64,000 bases of DNA from Knoellia sp031844405 (lineage in GTDB: Bacteria; Actinomycetota; Actinomycetes; Actinomycetales; Dermatophilaceae). Each line of letters starts with the position of its first letter. The stretch's first letter is position 1. The position numbers and the translations under genes are program-made. The stretch covers positions 1,426,001-1,490,000 of the forward strand of contig JAUZVC010000001.1 in assembly GCA_031844405.1 (NCBI GenBank), written 5' to 3'. Under the pieces are notes generated by a model. It saw only the letters and a list, made by a program, of their open reading frames with translations. It was not told the DNA's origin and searched no databases. Below are positions 1 through 7,372 of the stretch, one piece after another.

Positions 1-474
1 GGTGAAGTCGTCGAAGTAGCGGCCCGGGTTGAGACGGAAGTTCGGCTGCATGAGCATGATCCGGCCGCCGGGACGCAGCACCCGCCGCGCGTGGGCGAGC
101 AGGGCGTCGGACTGCTCGCGCTGGAGGTGCTCGAGCAGGTTGCTCGCGAAGACGACGTCGAAGCTGTCGTCCTCGAAGCGGGAGAGGTCGGTGCAGTCAC
201 CGACGACCGACTCGACGTGCTCGGCCGCGGCCTTGTGCACGGTCGCGTCGAGGTCCATCGCGACGACGCGACGGGCCTTGACCTGGTTGGAGAAGTCGCA
301 CCACCCGGCGCCCAGCTCGAGGACGTCGGCATCCGCGGGGATGAACCTGCTCAGGTAGGCGCAGAGGTGCTCCCACACCTTCGCTCGGCTCGCGTCCTGC
401 TTGAGCCGGGTCTCGAAGTACCCGGGTGTGTACACACCGGGCGAGTTCTCAGGGCTTCCGGGCTCGGATGACAT
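1..474 (-). CDS. Class I SAM-dependent methyltransferase (3' end outside window)
   Basis: The reading frame is open from an ATG at 474 to the left edge, giving 158 codons. It shows the Rossmann methyltransferase signature: LELGAGWCDF near residues 52-61 (SAM-binding motif I), a D-D-S-F-D-V-V-F-A-S-N-L-L-E-H-L stretch (motif II/III region) and LRPGGRIMLMQPN near the end. The substrate cannot be read from this part. It diverges from the membrane protein that starts at 589. Methyltransferases of this kind often modify sugars or lipids in surface-polysaccharide loci, but that role is inferred from the neighbour only. Confidence 0.85.
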   Translation of the reverse strand, partial: MSSEPGSPENSPGVYTPGYFETRLKQDASRAKVWEHLCAYLSRFIPADADVLELGAGWCDFSNQVKARRVVAMDLDATVHKAAAEHVESVVGDCTDLSRFEDDSFDVVFASNLLEHLQREQSDALLAHARRVLRPGGRIMLMQPNFRLNPGRYFDDFT

Positions 475-588
475 GGGCGTGACAAACTCCTGGCGTTACC
501 GCGGATCAAGGATGACCCGGGGACTCTAACAGTCACCCGCCCCCTCTCCCGGCAACCCAGCCCGTCGACCCCTGCCCGCAGGAGCCCC

Positions 589-2850
589 GTGAAGACCATG
601 CCCAGACCGCACCTCCAGACCCTCGAGGGGATGCCGGCCGACCGGCGGGCGACACGGGACAACCTCGCCTCCGGCGCGGTTGTCGCGCTCGTCGGCGCCG
701 TCTACATGGGGTATGCCGTCCGGACCGGACTGCCGTTCGGTGCGGCGGTGCGTGCGCTCGCCGCCGCCGCCGTCTTCCAGGTGCTTCCCGGTGTGCTGCT
801 CTGGCGCCTCGTCCGTCCGCGCCGCGGCTGGCTGATCGAGGACCTGGCCATGGGCTTCGCGCTCGGGATCGCCCTGGCCGTCCCCACTCAGGTCGTGGCC
901 GGGCTCACCCAGCAGCGATGGGTCGCCTTCGCGCTGCCCCTGCTCGTCACGGCCGTCCTCGTCGGCATCCCACGGGCCCGACGCCGCATCGTCGCCGCGG
1001 AATGGGTCCCCATCGCCTGGTGGCTGACCCCGCTCGTCTCGATCGTCTCGTTCTGGGCGCTGCGCCAGCTCGTGACCTACTTCCGGGTCAACCAGATCAC
1101 GTGGCAGGGCCCTGGCCGCCCGCACATCGACGCCTACCTCCACCAGGCACTCGCCTCGCAGCTCCTGCACCGGGGCCCGACGAGCTGGCCGACGGTCATG
1201 GGGGAGGACATGGGCTACCACTGGTTCACCCACGCCTGGCTCGCCCACGTCACCGCGACCTCCGGGGCTGGGCTCGACCTCGTCCTTCTCCGGGTCATGC
1301 CGGCCCTCATGCCGCTCGCGGTCGTCGTCTGCGTCATGGTCGCCGCCCTGCGGCTGTCCGGCAGCCCGAAGGTCGCCCTCCTCGCGTCGGTGCTCGCGAT
1401 GGTCGGCTCCTACGGCAACCCGTTCGGCATCGCCTCGATCGGACTGCCGCTCACACCCGATTCCCCGACCCTGGCACTGGGTGTCCCCACCCTGCTCGCC
1501 CTCGTGCTCCTGCTCGACCAGCGCTGGTCGGGCAACCTCTCGCGGGGCGGCTACGTCCTCATCCCGGTGCTGTCGGTCATCGCCGCCGGCACCAAGGGGG
1601 CAACCTCACCCCTCGTCGTCGCCGGCCTCGGCCTCGCGCTCGTCGGGATGCTCGTGTGGAACCGGCGGCTGTGGCTGCCCGTCCTCGTCGACCTCGTCGT
1701 CGTCGCCGCCGGGCTGCTCTTCGCGGTCGTCTTCGTCTTCCGCGGCTCCAGTGCCGGGTTGGCCCTCGGGATCACCGACGCCGCCAAGCAGACCTATGTC
1801 TTCACCACGCTGGGCGCCCTCCCCGACCCGTGGCTCACCCGGGCGACCGCGGTGCTCGTGGTGCTCGGTGGGCTCACGCGCGCCGCCCTGTCCTTCGCAC
1901 CACTCTTCGGGCGCGCCCAACGACGGCACCCCCTTCCCTGGCTGCTGGCCGGGGGGTCCCTCGCCGGAGCCGGTGCAGTGGGCGTCTTCTCGCACCCCGG
2001 GCAGAGCCAGGGCTACTTCCTCAGCACGGCGATCCCGCTCGCGGCCATCGGCTCCGCACTCGGCGCCCGCGCGCTGGCCCGGGCCCTGGGCCCCGAGAAG
2101 GTCCGGACGCTGCTGCCGCTGGCCGTGGCGGGCGGGGCCCTCATCCACATCGCGCCGACCCGGCTCGGGGGTGCCCTCACCAAGGGCGCCTATGCCAGCT
2201 TCACCAAGGCGCTCGTCGTCGCGGTCGTCCTCGTGTTGATCCTGGCCGTCGCGGGCTGGATGCTCGGCGGCCCGGCGCACCGATGGCGGTCCAGCCTGGC
2301 GACCGTCGCCGTGGCCGGGGTGTGCGTGGGTGTGTTCACCGGACTCAACTCCGTGCGCGCACCCCTCTTCCCCGAGGCGAACCGACCGGCCTCGACGAGC
2401 GACTTCCAGAGCATCTCGCAGGACCAGCTCGACGCGGCTCGCTGGATCCGGGACCACTCCGACGTCGACGACGTCGTCATGACGAACCGGCACTGCACCA
2501 CCGTGCGTGAGCCACGCGGTGGGTGCGACAGCAGGCGATGGGTGGTCACCGCCTTCAGCGAGCGCCAGTCCCTCGTCGAGGGCTGGACCGCGACCCCCCG
2601 GGCCACGGAGATCGCCCCGGAGGGCCGCGCCTCGGTCACCGTCGACTACTGGCGGCCCGACATCCTCGAGCTCAACGACGGCTTCATCGCGGCGCCCACC
2701 GAGGCCGCCCGCACGAGGCTGTGGAACCTCGGGGTGCGCTGGGTCTACGTCGACACGCTCCAGGCGCACGCGGACACCCTCGCCCCCTACGCCGAGCTCG
2801 GGTTCGACTCGCCGGACGCCACGGCCTGGAAGCTCTTGCCGCCCGGCTGA
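589..2850 (+). CDS. Large multi-pass membrane protein, GT-C-like, function unknown
   Basis: 753 aa, starting at GTG with CAGGAG five bases upstream. After a short basic N-terminus there are roughly a dozen hydrophobic segments up to about residue 600, then a hydrophilic tail of about 150 residues with cysteines (C-T-T-V near 634), probably extracytoplasmic. A conserved-looking loop GRPHIDAYLHQ near residue 175 and MGYHWFTHAW near 207 resemble the acidic/histidine loops of GT-C glycosyltransferases, but I cannot name the family. Three other proteins of the same general build lie in the window (7373, 13099, 45548). Function is left open. Confidence 0.75.
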   Translation: MKTMPRPHLQTLEGMPADRRATRDNLASGAVVALVGAVYMGYAVRTGLPFGAAVRALAAAAVFQVLPGVLLWRLVRPRRGWLIEDLAMGFALGIALAVPTQVVAGLTQQRWVAFALPLLVTAVLVGIPRARRRIVAAEWVPIAWWLTPLVSIVSFWALRQLVTYFRVNQITWQGPGRPHIDAYLHQALASQLLHRGPTSWPTVMGEDMGYHWFTHAWLAHVTATSGAGLDLVLLRVMPALMPLAVVVCVMVAALRLSGSPKVALLASVLAMVGSYGNPFGIASIGLPLTPDSPTLALGVPTLLALVLLLDQRWSGNLSRGGYVLIPVLSVIAAGTKGATSPLVVAGLGLALVGMLVWNRRLWLPVLVDLVVVAAGLLFAVVFVFRGSSAGLALGITDAAKQTYVFTTLGALPDPWLTRATAVLVVLGGLTRAALSFAPLFGRAQRRHPLPWLLAGGSLAGAGAVGVFSHPGQSQGYFLSTAIPLAAIGSALGARALARALGPEKVRTLLPLAVAGGALIHIAPTRLGGALTKGAYASFTKALVVAVVLVLILAVAGWMLGGPAHRWRSSLATVAVAGVCVGVFTGLNSVRAPLFPEANRPASTSDFQSISQDQLDAARWIRDHSDVDDVVMTNRHCTTVREPRGGCDSRRWVVTAFSERQSLVEGWTATPRATEIAPEGRASVTVDYWRPDILELNDGFIAAPTEAARTRLWNLGVRWVYVDTLQAHADTLAPYAELGFDSPDATAWKLLPPG

Positions 2851-2891
2851 ACCCCCGCACCGGCCGCCCGATTCTCAGGGGCGGAGAACGA

Positions 2892-2928
2892 CGTCGCGCC
2901 GGCCGTCCCTTGGACGGCCGGCGCGACG
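2892..2928. terminator. Perfect hairpin between convergent genes
   Basis: The arms 2892-2908 and 2912-2928 are perfectly complementary over 17 bp with a 3-nt loop. The hairpin lies between the ends of the membrane protein (2850) and scoB (2937), so it can serve both strands. There is no long T-run, as is usual in high-GC actinomycetes. Confidence 0.75.
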
Positions 2929-2936
2929 GTGCTGTC

Positions 2937-3572
2937 TCAGAGCGAGAAGGTGAGCTCGGGTCCGGTCTTCTCGCGCAGCTCGTCCTCGGTGACGCCGGGG
3001 GCGAGCTCGCGCACCACGAGCCCGTCGGCCGTGACGTCGATGACGGCGAGGTCGGTGATGATCCGCTGGACGACGCCGAGCCCGGTGATGGGCAGGTCGC
3101 ACTCCTGGACGATCTTGTGGCTGCCGTCCTTGGCGACGTGCTCCATGAGGACGATGACCTTCTTGGCGCCGTGGACGAGGTCCATCGCGCCGCCCATGCC
3201 CTTGACCATCTTGCCCGGGATCATCCAGTTCGCGATGTCGCCGGCCGCACTCACCTGCATCGCGCCGAGGATGGCGGCGTCGACCTTGCCGCCGCGGATC
3301 ATGCCGAAGCTCGTCGCACTGTCGAAGTAGCTCGCGCCCCGACGCGTCGTCACGGTCTCCTTGCCGGCGTTGATGAGGTCGGGGTCGACCGCCTCCTCGG
3401 TCGGGTAGGCGCCGACGCCGAGGATGCCGTTCTCGGACTGCAGGACGATCTCGACGTCGTCCGGCACGTGGTTGGGGACGAGCGTCGGCAGGCCGATGCC
3501 GAGGTTGACGTAGGAACCATCAGTGAGCTCGGAGGCCGCGCGGGCCGCCATCTCGTCTCGCGTGAGCGCCAT
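2937..3572 (-). CDS. scoB: 3-oxoacid CoA-transferase subunit B
   Basis: 211 aa, a normal length for subunit B. It moves CoA from succinyl-CoA to acetoacetate or another 3-oxoacid, a step of ketone-body and short-chain fatty acid use in the cytoplasm. The catalytic glutamate lies in S-E-N-G (E47), with the GIGLPTLVPNH glycine loop just before it and a GGAMDL segment further on. Its ATG follows the scoA stop codon after a few bases, so the two subunits are co-transcribed and probably translationally coupled. Substrate choice (acetoacetate or 3-oxoadipate) cannot be settled from sequence; no aromatic-degradation genes are nearby. Confidence 0.93.
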   Translation of the reverse strand: MALTRDEMAARAASELTDGSYVNLGIGLPTLVPNHVPDDVEIVLQSENGILGVGAYPTEEAVDPDLINAGKETVTTRRGASYFDSATSFGMIRGGKVDAAILGAMQVSAAGDIANWMIPGKMVKGMGGAMDLVHGAKKVIVLMEHVAKDGSHKIVQECDLPITGLGVVQRIITDLAVIDVTADGLVVRELAPGVTEDELREKTGPELTFSL

Positions 3573-3575
3573 GGC

Positions 3576-4361
3576 TCAGGCCTCCTTCGGGGTCTGTGTG
3601 GTCACCGTGCGCTTCTCGATCCGCTTGTCCTGAGCCTGTTCCGGCGTCAGCTGGACGACGCGCTGGACGTAGATGCCGGGCAGGTGGATCTCGTCGGGGT
3701 CGAGCTCGCCGGGCTCGACGAGCTCCTCGACCTCGGCGACCGTGATGCGGCCGGACATGGCGCAGAGGGGGTTGAAGTTGCGCGAGGACTTGTTGAAGAC
3801 GAGGTTGCCGTGGCGGTCGCCCTTCCGGGCACGCACGAGGCCGAAGTCGGCGGCGATGCCCTCCTCGAGGACGTAGGTGCGCTCCTCGCCGCCGAGGGCG
3901 AAGGTCCGGGTCTCCTTGGGAGGCGAGGCGACCGCGACGCTGCCGTCGGCGGCATACCTCCAGGGGAGCCCGCCGTCCGCGACCTGGCTGCCGACCCCGG
4001 TGGGGGTGAAGAAGGCTGCGATCCCGGCACCACCGGCGCGCAGCCGCTCGGCGAGGGTGCCCTGCGGCGTGAGCTCGACCTCGAGCTCGCCCTCGAGGTA
4101 CTGGCGGGCGAACTCCTTGTTCTCGCCGACGTAGGAGGAGACCATCCGCCGGATCTGCTTCGCGCCGAGGAGGATGCCGAGGCCCCAGTCGTCGACGCCG
4201 CAGTTGTTGGAGAAGACCTCGAGGTCCCGCACCCCCTTCGCGTGCAGCTCGGCGATGAGAACGCTGGGGATGCCGCAGAGCCCGAACCCGCCGACGGCCA
4301 GGCTGGCGCCGTCGCGGACGTCCTTGAGGGCTGCGGATGCAGAGGAGACGACCTTGTCCAT
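3576..4361 (-). CDS. scoA: 3-oxoacid CoA-transferase subunit A
   Basis: 261 aa, the partner of scoB and first gene of the pair. The CoA-binding glycine-rich loop VGGFGLCGIP is at residues 23-32. The family motif around S-N-N-C-G-V-D-D-W-G follows near residue 51, and the N-F-N-P sequence typical of subunit A is in the C-terminal half. The start ATG is only 6 nt downstream of TAGAGT (4368-4373), which suggests a leaderless transcript. The two subunits form a heterotetramer in characterised relatives. Confidence 0.93.
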   Translation of the reverse strand: MDKVVSSASAALKDVRDGASLAVGGFGLCGIPSVLIAELHAKGVRDLEVFSNNCGVDDWGLGILLGAKQIRRMVSSYVGENKEFARQYLEGELEVELTPQGTLAERLRAGGAGIAAFFTPTGVGSQVADGGLPWRYAADGSVAVASPPKETRTFALGGEERTYVLEEGIAADFGLVRARKGDRHGNLVFNKSSRNFNPLCAMSGRITVAEVEELVEPGELDPDEIHLPGIYVQRVVQLTPEQAQDKRIEKRTVTTQTPKEA

Positions 4362-4367
4362 GCGGGC

Positions 4368-4373
4368 ACTCTA
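4368..4373 (-). promoter_or_regulatory. Leaderless -10 box of scoA
   Basis: TAGAGT on the minus strand, then 6 nt, then the scoA ATG. Transcription would start at or next to the start codon. Confidence 0.5.
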
Positions 4374-4483
4374 GCCATCGTCCCGAAGGGGTCCGATGTG
4401 GCCGGGGTCCAGTGGTCAGGGCGGGTCATGGGGTGACGACACGCGCCGTGGATCATCCGGCATTCCCGCCCAGTCGCAGGAGA

Positions 4484-4573
4484 TTCTTCGGCGCGAAGGG
4501 GGGTTCAACGAAGTACATGTGTGTAATTTGCACGTTCGGCTTGCGCAACCAGTGTGACGGATGGGACAACTGA
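4484..4573 (+). pseudogene. WhiB-like fragment (relic)
   Basis: A plus-strand frame reads F-F-G-A-K-G-G-S-T-K-Y-M, then cysteines spaced C-x2-C-x6-C, then a stop at 4571. WhiB proteins carry FFPEKGGSTREAK followed by C-x2-C-x5-C, and the intact WhiB at 30324 in this window has exactly that. The first of the four iron-sulfur cysteines and the GIWGG turn are missing, so a working WhiB is unlikely. Codons differ from those of the intact copy, which argues against a recent duplication. It could be chance, but FFxxKGGST plus CVxC is a specific string. Confidence 0.35.
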
Positions 4574-4673
4574 CTGGCCAACGTGTCTGGAGTGACGTCT
4601 GTGACGTCGCCACGGCCACCTGGGCACCGTCTTTCCACCCCCTGAGAACTCGCTCGCCCCTGAGGAGCCCCCG

Positions 4674-6512
4674 TTGACGCGCGCCACCCTGCCTGCCACG
4701 TCGAACCGAGGACCGGTCCGTGCCCTCGGTGCCGTCTCCGTCTCCCTCCTGTCGATCCCCCTCGGGATCTCGGTGGCCACCGGCAGCGCCGCGGCCGTGG
4801 CCGCGGGTGTGCCGTCGCCGCCGACGAAGCCGCTGCCGGCCGACCTCGACATCGCGCCGAAGTACCAGGCGGGCTACCGCTGCCTCACCGGTGACCTCCC
4901 GGGCCCGACGGCCTTCGCGCAGCTGCTCAACAGCCACTACGGCCGTCACGTCTACGGCATCAACCGGACGTGCGCGGCCGAGCACGGCGAGGGCCGGGCG
5001 CTGGACTGGATGGTCAACGCCTACAACGCCGACGGCCTCGCGCTCGGCAACGCCATCACCCGCTGGCTCTCCGCGCCCGACTCGCAGGGTCGCCCCGGCG
5101 CGATGGCGCGGCGCTTCGGCATCAACTACATCATCTGGAACCGCCAGATGTGGCGTGCCTACGACCCGGCCCGCGGCTGGGCGCCCTACTCCGGCGCGTC
5201 GCCGCACACCGACCACATCCACATCTCGTTCACGTGGGACGGCGCCTACAAGCAGACCTCGTGGTGGACCGGCAAGGCCCTCACCGAGGTCCGCTACACC
5301 GGCCCGACGTCGGGCGCCGACGTCCCCGTCCCCGTCGTCACCCCTCCGCTCACGGCGAGCGGCTACCCGCTGCTCAAGCGAGGTGACACGGGCAAGGACG
5401 TCATGCTCGCCCAGGGCGTCCTCGGCCTCGCCAAGGACGGCTCCTTCGGGCCGGCGACGGAGACGACCCTCAAGTCCTGGCAGAGCCGCAACGCGGTCCC
5501 GGTAACCGGCCAGCTCGACAACGCGACGTGGACCAAGATGGTCGCGCTCAAGCTCATCCCCTCGCGCAACGGCGGGTCGACCACGACGACGAGCCCGCTG
5601 TCGGCCTACGTCAAGGTCGTCCTCCAGCGCGGCTCCAAGGGCTCGGCCGTCGTCGCGCTCCAGAAGGCGCTCGGCCTGTCGGCGGACGGCTCCTTCGGAC
5701 CGGCGACGGAGACGAAGGTCAAGGCCTTCCAGAGCGCGAAGCGGATCACCCCGACCGGTGTCGTCGCCACGTCGACGTGGAACGCGCTCATCGGCACGAC
5801 GCCCACCTCGCCGACGCAGCACCCGCTCGCCCAGTTCGCGTCGCAGGTCCTCCAGCGAGGCTCGAAGGGCGTCGCCGTCACCGCCCTCCAGAAGGCGCTC
5901 GGCATCGCCGCCGACGGGGCCTTCGGTCCCGGCACCGAGTCCAAGGTCATCGCCTACCAGAAGACCAAGGGCCTCACCCCGACCGGCGTCGTGGCCGCCA
6001 CCACCTGGGCCGCCCTCATGGGCCAGACCTCGACCGGCACCCCGACGACGACCACGCCGCCGCCCGCGCCGAGCACTCTCCCGACGACCGAGCTCACGGC
6101 ATACAAGGGGGTCACCCTCAAGGTCGGCTCGACCGGCGCGGCGGTCAAGGCGCTCCAGGCGGCCCTCGGCGGTCTCGCCGTCGACGGGGCCTACGGGTCG
6201 CACACGGCGGGTGCGGTCAACGCGTTCCAGCGTTCGGTCGGCCTCCCGGTGACGGGGGTCGTCGACCGCCGCACGTGGGACCGGGTCGAGCTCAAGGTCC
6301 ACCCGCTGCTGCCCTACTGGAACACCGTCGCCAAGCGCGGCGCGCGCGGCGCCCAGGTCATCGCGCTCCAGAAGGCGCTCCGCATTCCCGCCGACGGCTC
6401 CTTCGGCCCCGGCACCGAGGCCGCGGTGCGGGCGTTCCAGACACGCGTCAAGCTCGCCACGACCGGCGTCGTCGCGACGCTCACGTGGAAGGCGCTCGAG
6501 AAGAACAGGTGA
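4674..6512 (+). CDS. Secreted protein with M15-like domain and five peptidoglycan-binding repeats
   Basis: 612 aa from a TTG start that has GAGGAG six bases upstream. An N-terminal signal region (residues 1-45) is followed by a domain at about 55-210 containing Y-R-C-L-T-G, A-E-H-G-E-G-R-A-L-D-W and S-P-H-T-D-H-I-H-I-S. This is the His/Asp pattern seen in actinobacterial M15-like or extensin-like domains. Then come five PG_binding_1 repeats at about 231-287, 310-373, 387-450, 476-538 and 547-612, each with RGSKG...ALQKAL...DGSFGP...AF/YQ...TGV...TW. Thr/Pro-rich linkers separate them. It likely works outside the membrane as a wall-bound hydrolase or scaffold; a catalytic role is inferred. Confidence 0.85.
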   Translation: MTRATLPATSNRGPVRALGAVSVSLLSIPLGISVATGSAAAVAAGVPSPPTKPLPADLDIAPKYQAGYRCLTGDLPGPTAFAQLLNSHYGRHVYGINRTCAAEHGEGRALDWMVNAYNADGLALGNAITRWLSAPDSQGRPGAMARRFGINYIIWNRQMWRAYDPARGWAPYSGASPHTDHIHISFTWDGAYKQTSWWTGKALTEVRYTGPTSGADVPVPVVTPPLTASGYPLLKRGDTGKDVMLAQGVLGLAKDGSFGPATETTLKSWQSRNAVPVTGQLDNATWTKMVALKLIPSRNGGSTTTTSPLSAYVKVVLQRGSKGSAVVALQKALGLSADGSFGPATETKVKAFQSAKRITPTGVVATSTWNALIGTTPTSPTQHPLAQFASQVLQRGSKGVAVTALQKALGIAADGAFGPGTESKVIAYQKTKGLTPTGVVAATTWAALMGQTSTGTPTTTTPPPAPSTLPTTELTAYKGVTLKVGSTGAAVKALQAALGGLAVDGAYGSHTAGAVNAFQRSVGLPVTGVVDRRTWDRVELKVHPLLPYWNTVAKRGARGAQVIALQKALRIPADGSFGPGTEAAVRAFQTRVKLATTGVVATLTWKALEKNR

Positions 6513-6519
6513 GCCAGCG

Positions 6520-6571
6520 CCCGGGTCGAGGCGACGCGCCGCTCAGGGGCCGGTCGCGCCCTCGACCCGGG
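6520..6571. terminator. Possible hairpin terminator between convergent genes
   Basis: Arms 6520-6531 and 6560-6571 pair over 12 bp. The right arm lies inside the end of the minus-strand gene, and the 28-nt loop can fold further. It separates the peptidoglycan-binding gene (+) from the TIGR03089 gene (-). Confidence 0.4.
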
Positions 6572-7268
6572 ACCGCTCCGCGAGGACGTCCGCCGGCGCC
6601 TCGCCGCGACTGAGCACGACCGAGCCGTCGGCCGCCCACAGGGCGAGGCAGGCGGAGAGGAAGTCGGCCGTCTCCGTCGTGGTGAGGTGCCGGCGTTCGG
6701 CTGTGCCGCCCTGTGCCGCAACGAGATCGGCGTATGCCGTCCGCTCGCCTCCGCGCACCAGCGCGGCATCCGAGCCGTCCGGCTCCTCCCACGGGTCGAA
6801 CACGTCGCCGTGGGTGCTCAGCTCCCTCGCCTCGTCCATGGCGCCCGGTGGCACCGGAACGGTCGCGGCGCGGGCCAGGCCGGCGAGGGTGACGAGCACG
6901 GCGCGGGCGCCCGCCTCCATGGCCGCCCGTGCCGCCTCCGGGTCGGTCGTCACGAGGACGTCGTCGGGCGCGTCACCCGGCGCCGGCGTGCCCACCGCGA
7001 CCGTGGCGCCGACCGACCACGTGGCGAGCGCCCAGTAGGCCGTTCGCCAGTGCGGCGGCAGGTCGAGGCGGACGACGGAGCCGGGGGCGATGTCGAGCTC
7101 GTCCTGCAGGGCGTTGGCGGCCTTGCTCACCCAGTTCGACAGGACGCGCGCGGAGAGCTCGATGCGCTCGCCGCGGGTGGGGCCGTCGGTGTCGTCGTAG
7201 GTCGTGATCCGCGGCTTCGCGGAGTCGGAGCGGAGCATCTGCTGGAGGACGTCGGCGGGTCGGGTCAC
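6543..7268 (-). CDS. TIGR03089 family protein (truncated ANL-type fold)
   Basis: 241 aa. The sequence looks like the N-terminal part of an acyl-CoA synthetase/AMP-binding enzyme (DLPPHWRTAYWALATWSVGATV, then VLVTTDP) but lacks the AMP-binding P-loop and the C-terminal domain. This matches the actinobacterial family TIGR03089, whose function is unknown. Start GTG at 7268 follows TACCCT (7276-7281) by 7 nt, so the mRNA is probably leaderless. It shares a 104-bp divergent promoter region with the gene at 7373. Confidence 0.8.
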   Translation of the reverse strand: MTRPADVLQQMLRSDSAKPRITTYDDTDGPTRGERIELSARVLSNWVSKAANALQDELDIAPGSVVRLDLPPHWRTAYWALATWSVGATVAVGTPAPGDAPDDVLVTTDPEAARAAMEAGARAVLVTLAGLARAATVPVPPGAMDEARELSTHGDVFDPWEEPDGSDAALVRGGERTAYADLVAAQGGTAERRHLTTTETADFLSACLALWAADGSVVLSRGEAPADVLAERSRVEGATGP

Positions 7269-7275
7269 GCACCCG

Positions 7276-7281
7276 AGGGTA
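7276..7281 (-). promoter_or_regulatory. Leaderless -10 box of the TIGR03089 gene
   Basis: TACCCT on the minus strand, 7 nt before the GTG start at 7268. Confidence 0.45.
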
Positions 7282-7358
7282 GGCCCCGTGCTCTGCGTCC
7301 GGCAGGACGTCGACCGGGCAACCGGAGTTGCGGACGCAGGGGAGCGTGGGGTGACGGA

Positions 7359-7364
7359 TACGGT
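7359..7364 (+). promoter_or_regulatory. Leaderless -10 box of the membrane protein at 7373
   Basis: TACGGT, 8 nt before the ATG at 7373; it faces the divergent TACCCT at 7276-7281. Confidence 0.4.
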
Positions 7365-7372
7365 GGGGCATC

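Larger units (their letters stand above)
4362..4673. other. Intergenic region between scoA and the peptidoglycan-binding protein
   Basis: 312 bp with no intact gene. It holds the scoA -10 box (4368-4373), a WhiB-like coding relic (4484-4573) and TGTAAT at 4522-4527 inside the 9-mer GTGTAATTT. The same 9-mer carries the -10 of whiB2 at 30231-30239. No good -35 is seen here. GAGGAG at 4662-4667 is the ribosome-binding site of the next gene. I looked for a c-di-AMP (ydaO) riboswitch, which often precedes cell-wall hydrolase genes, and did not recognise one. Confidence 0.5.

Noticed and set aside
4440..4673. c-di-AMP (ydaO) riboswitch before the cell-wall gene
   Set aside because: Expected conserved segments were not recognised.
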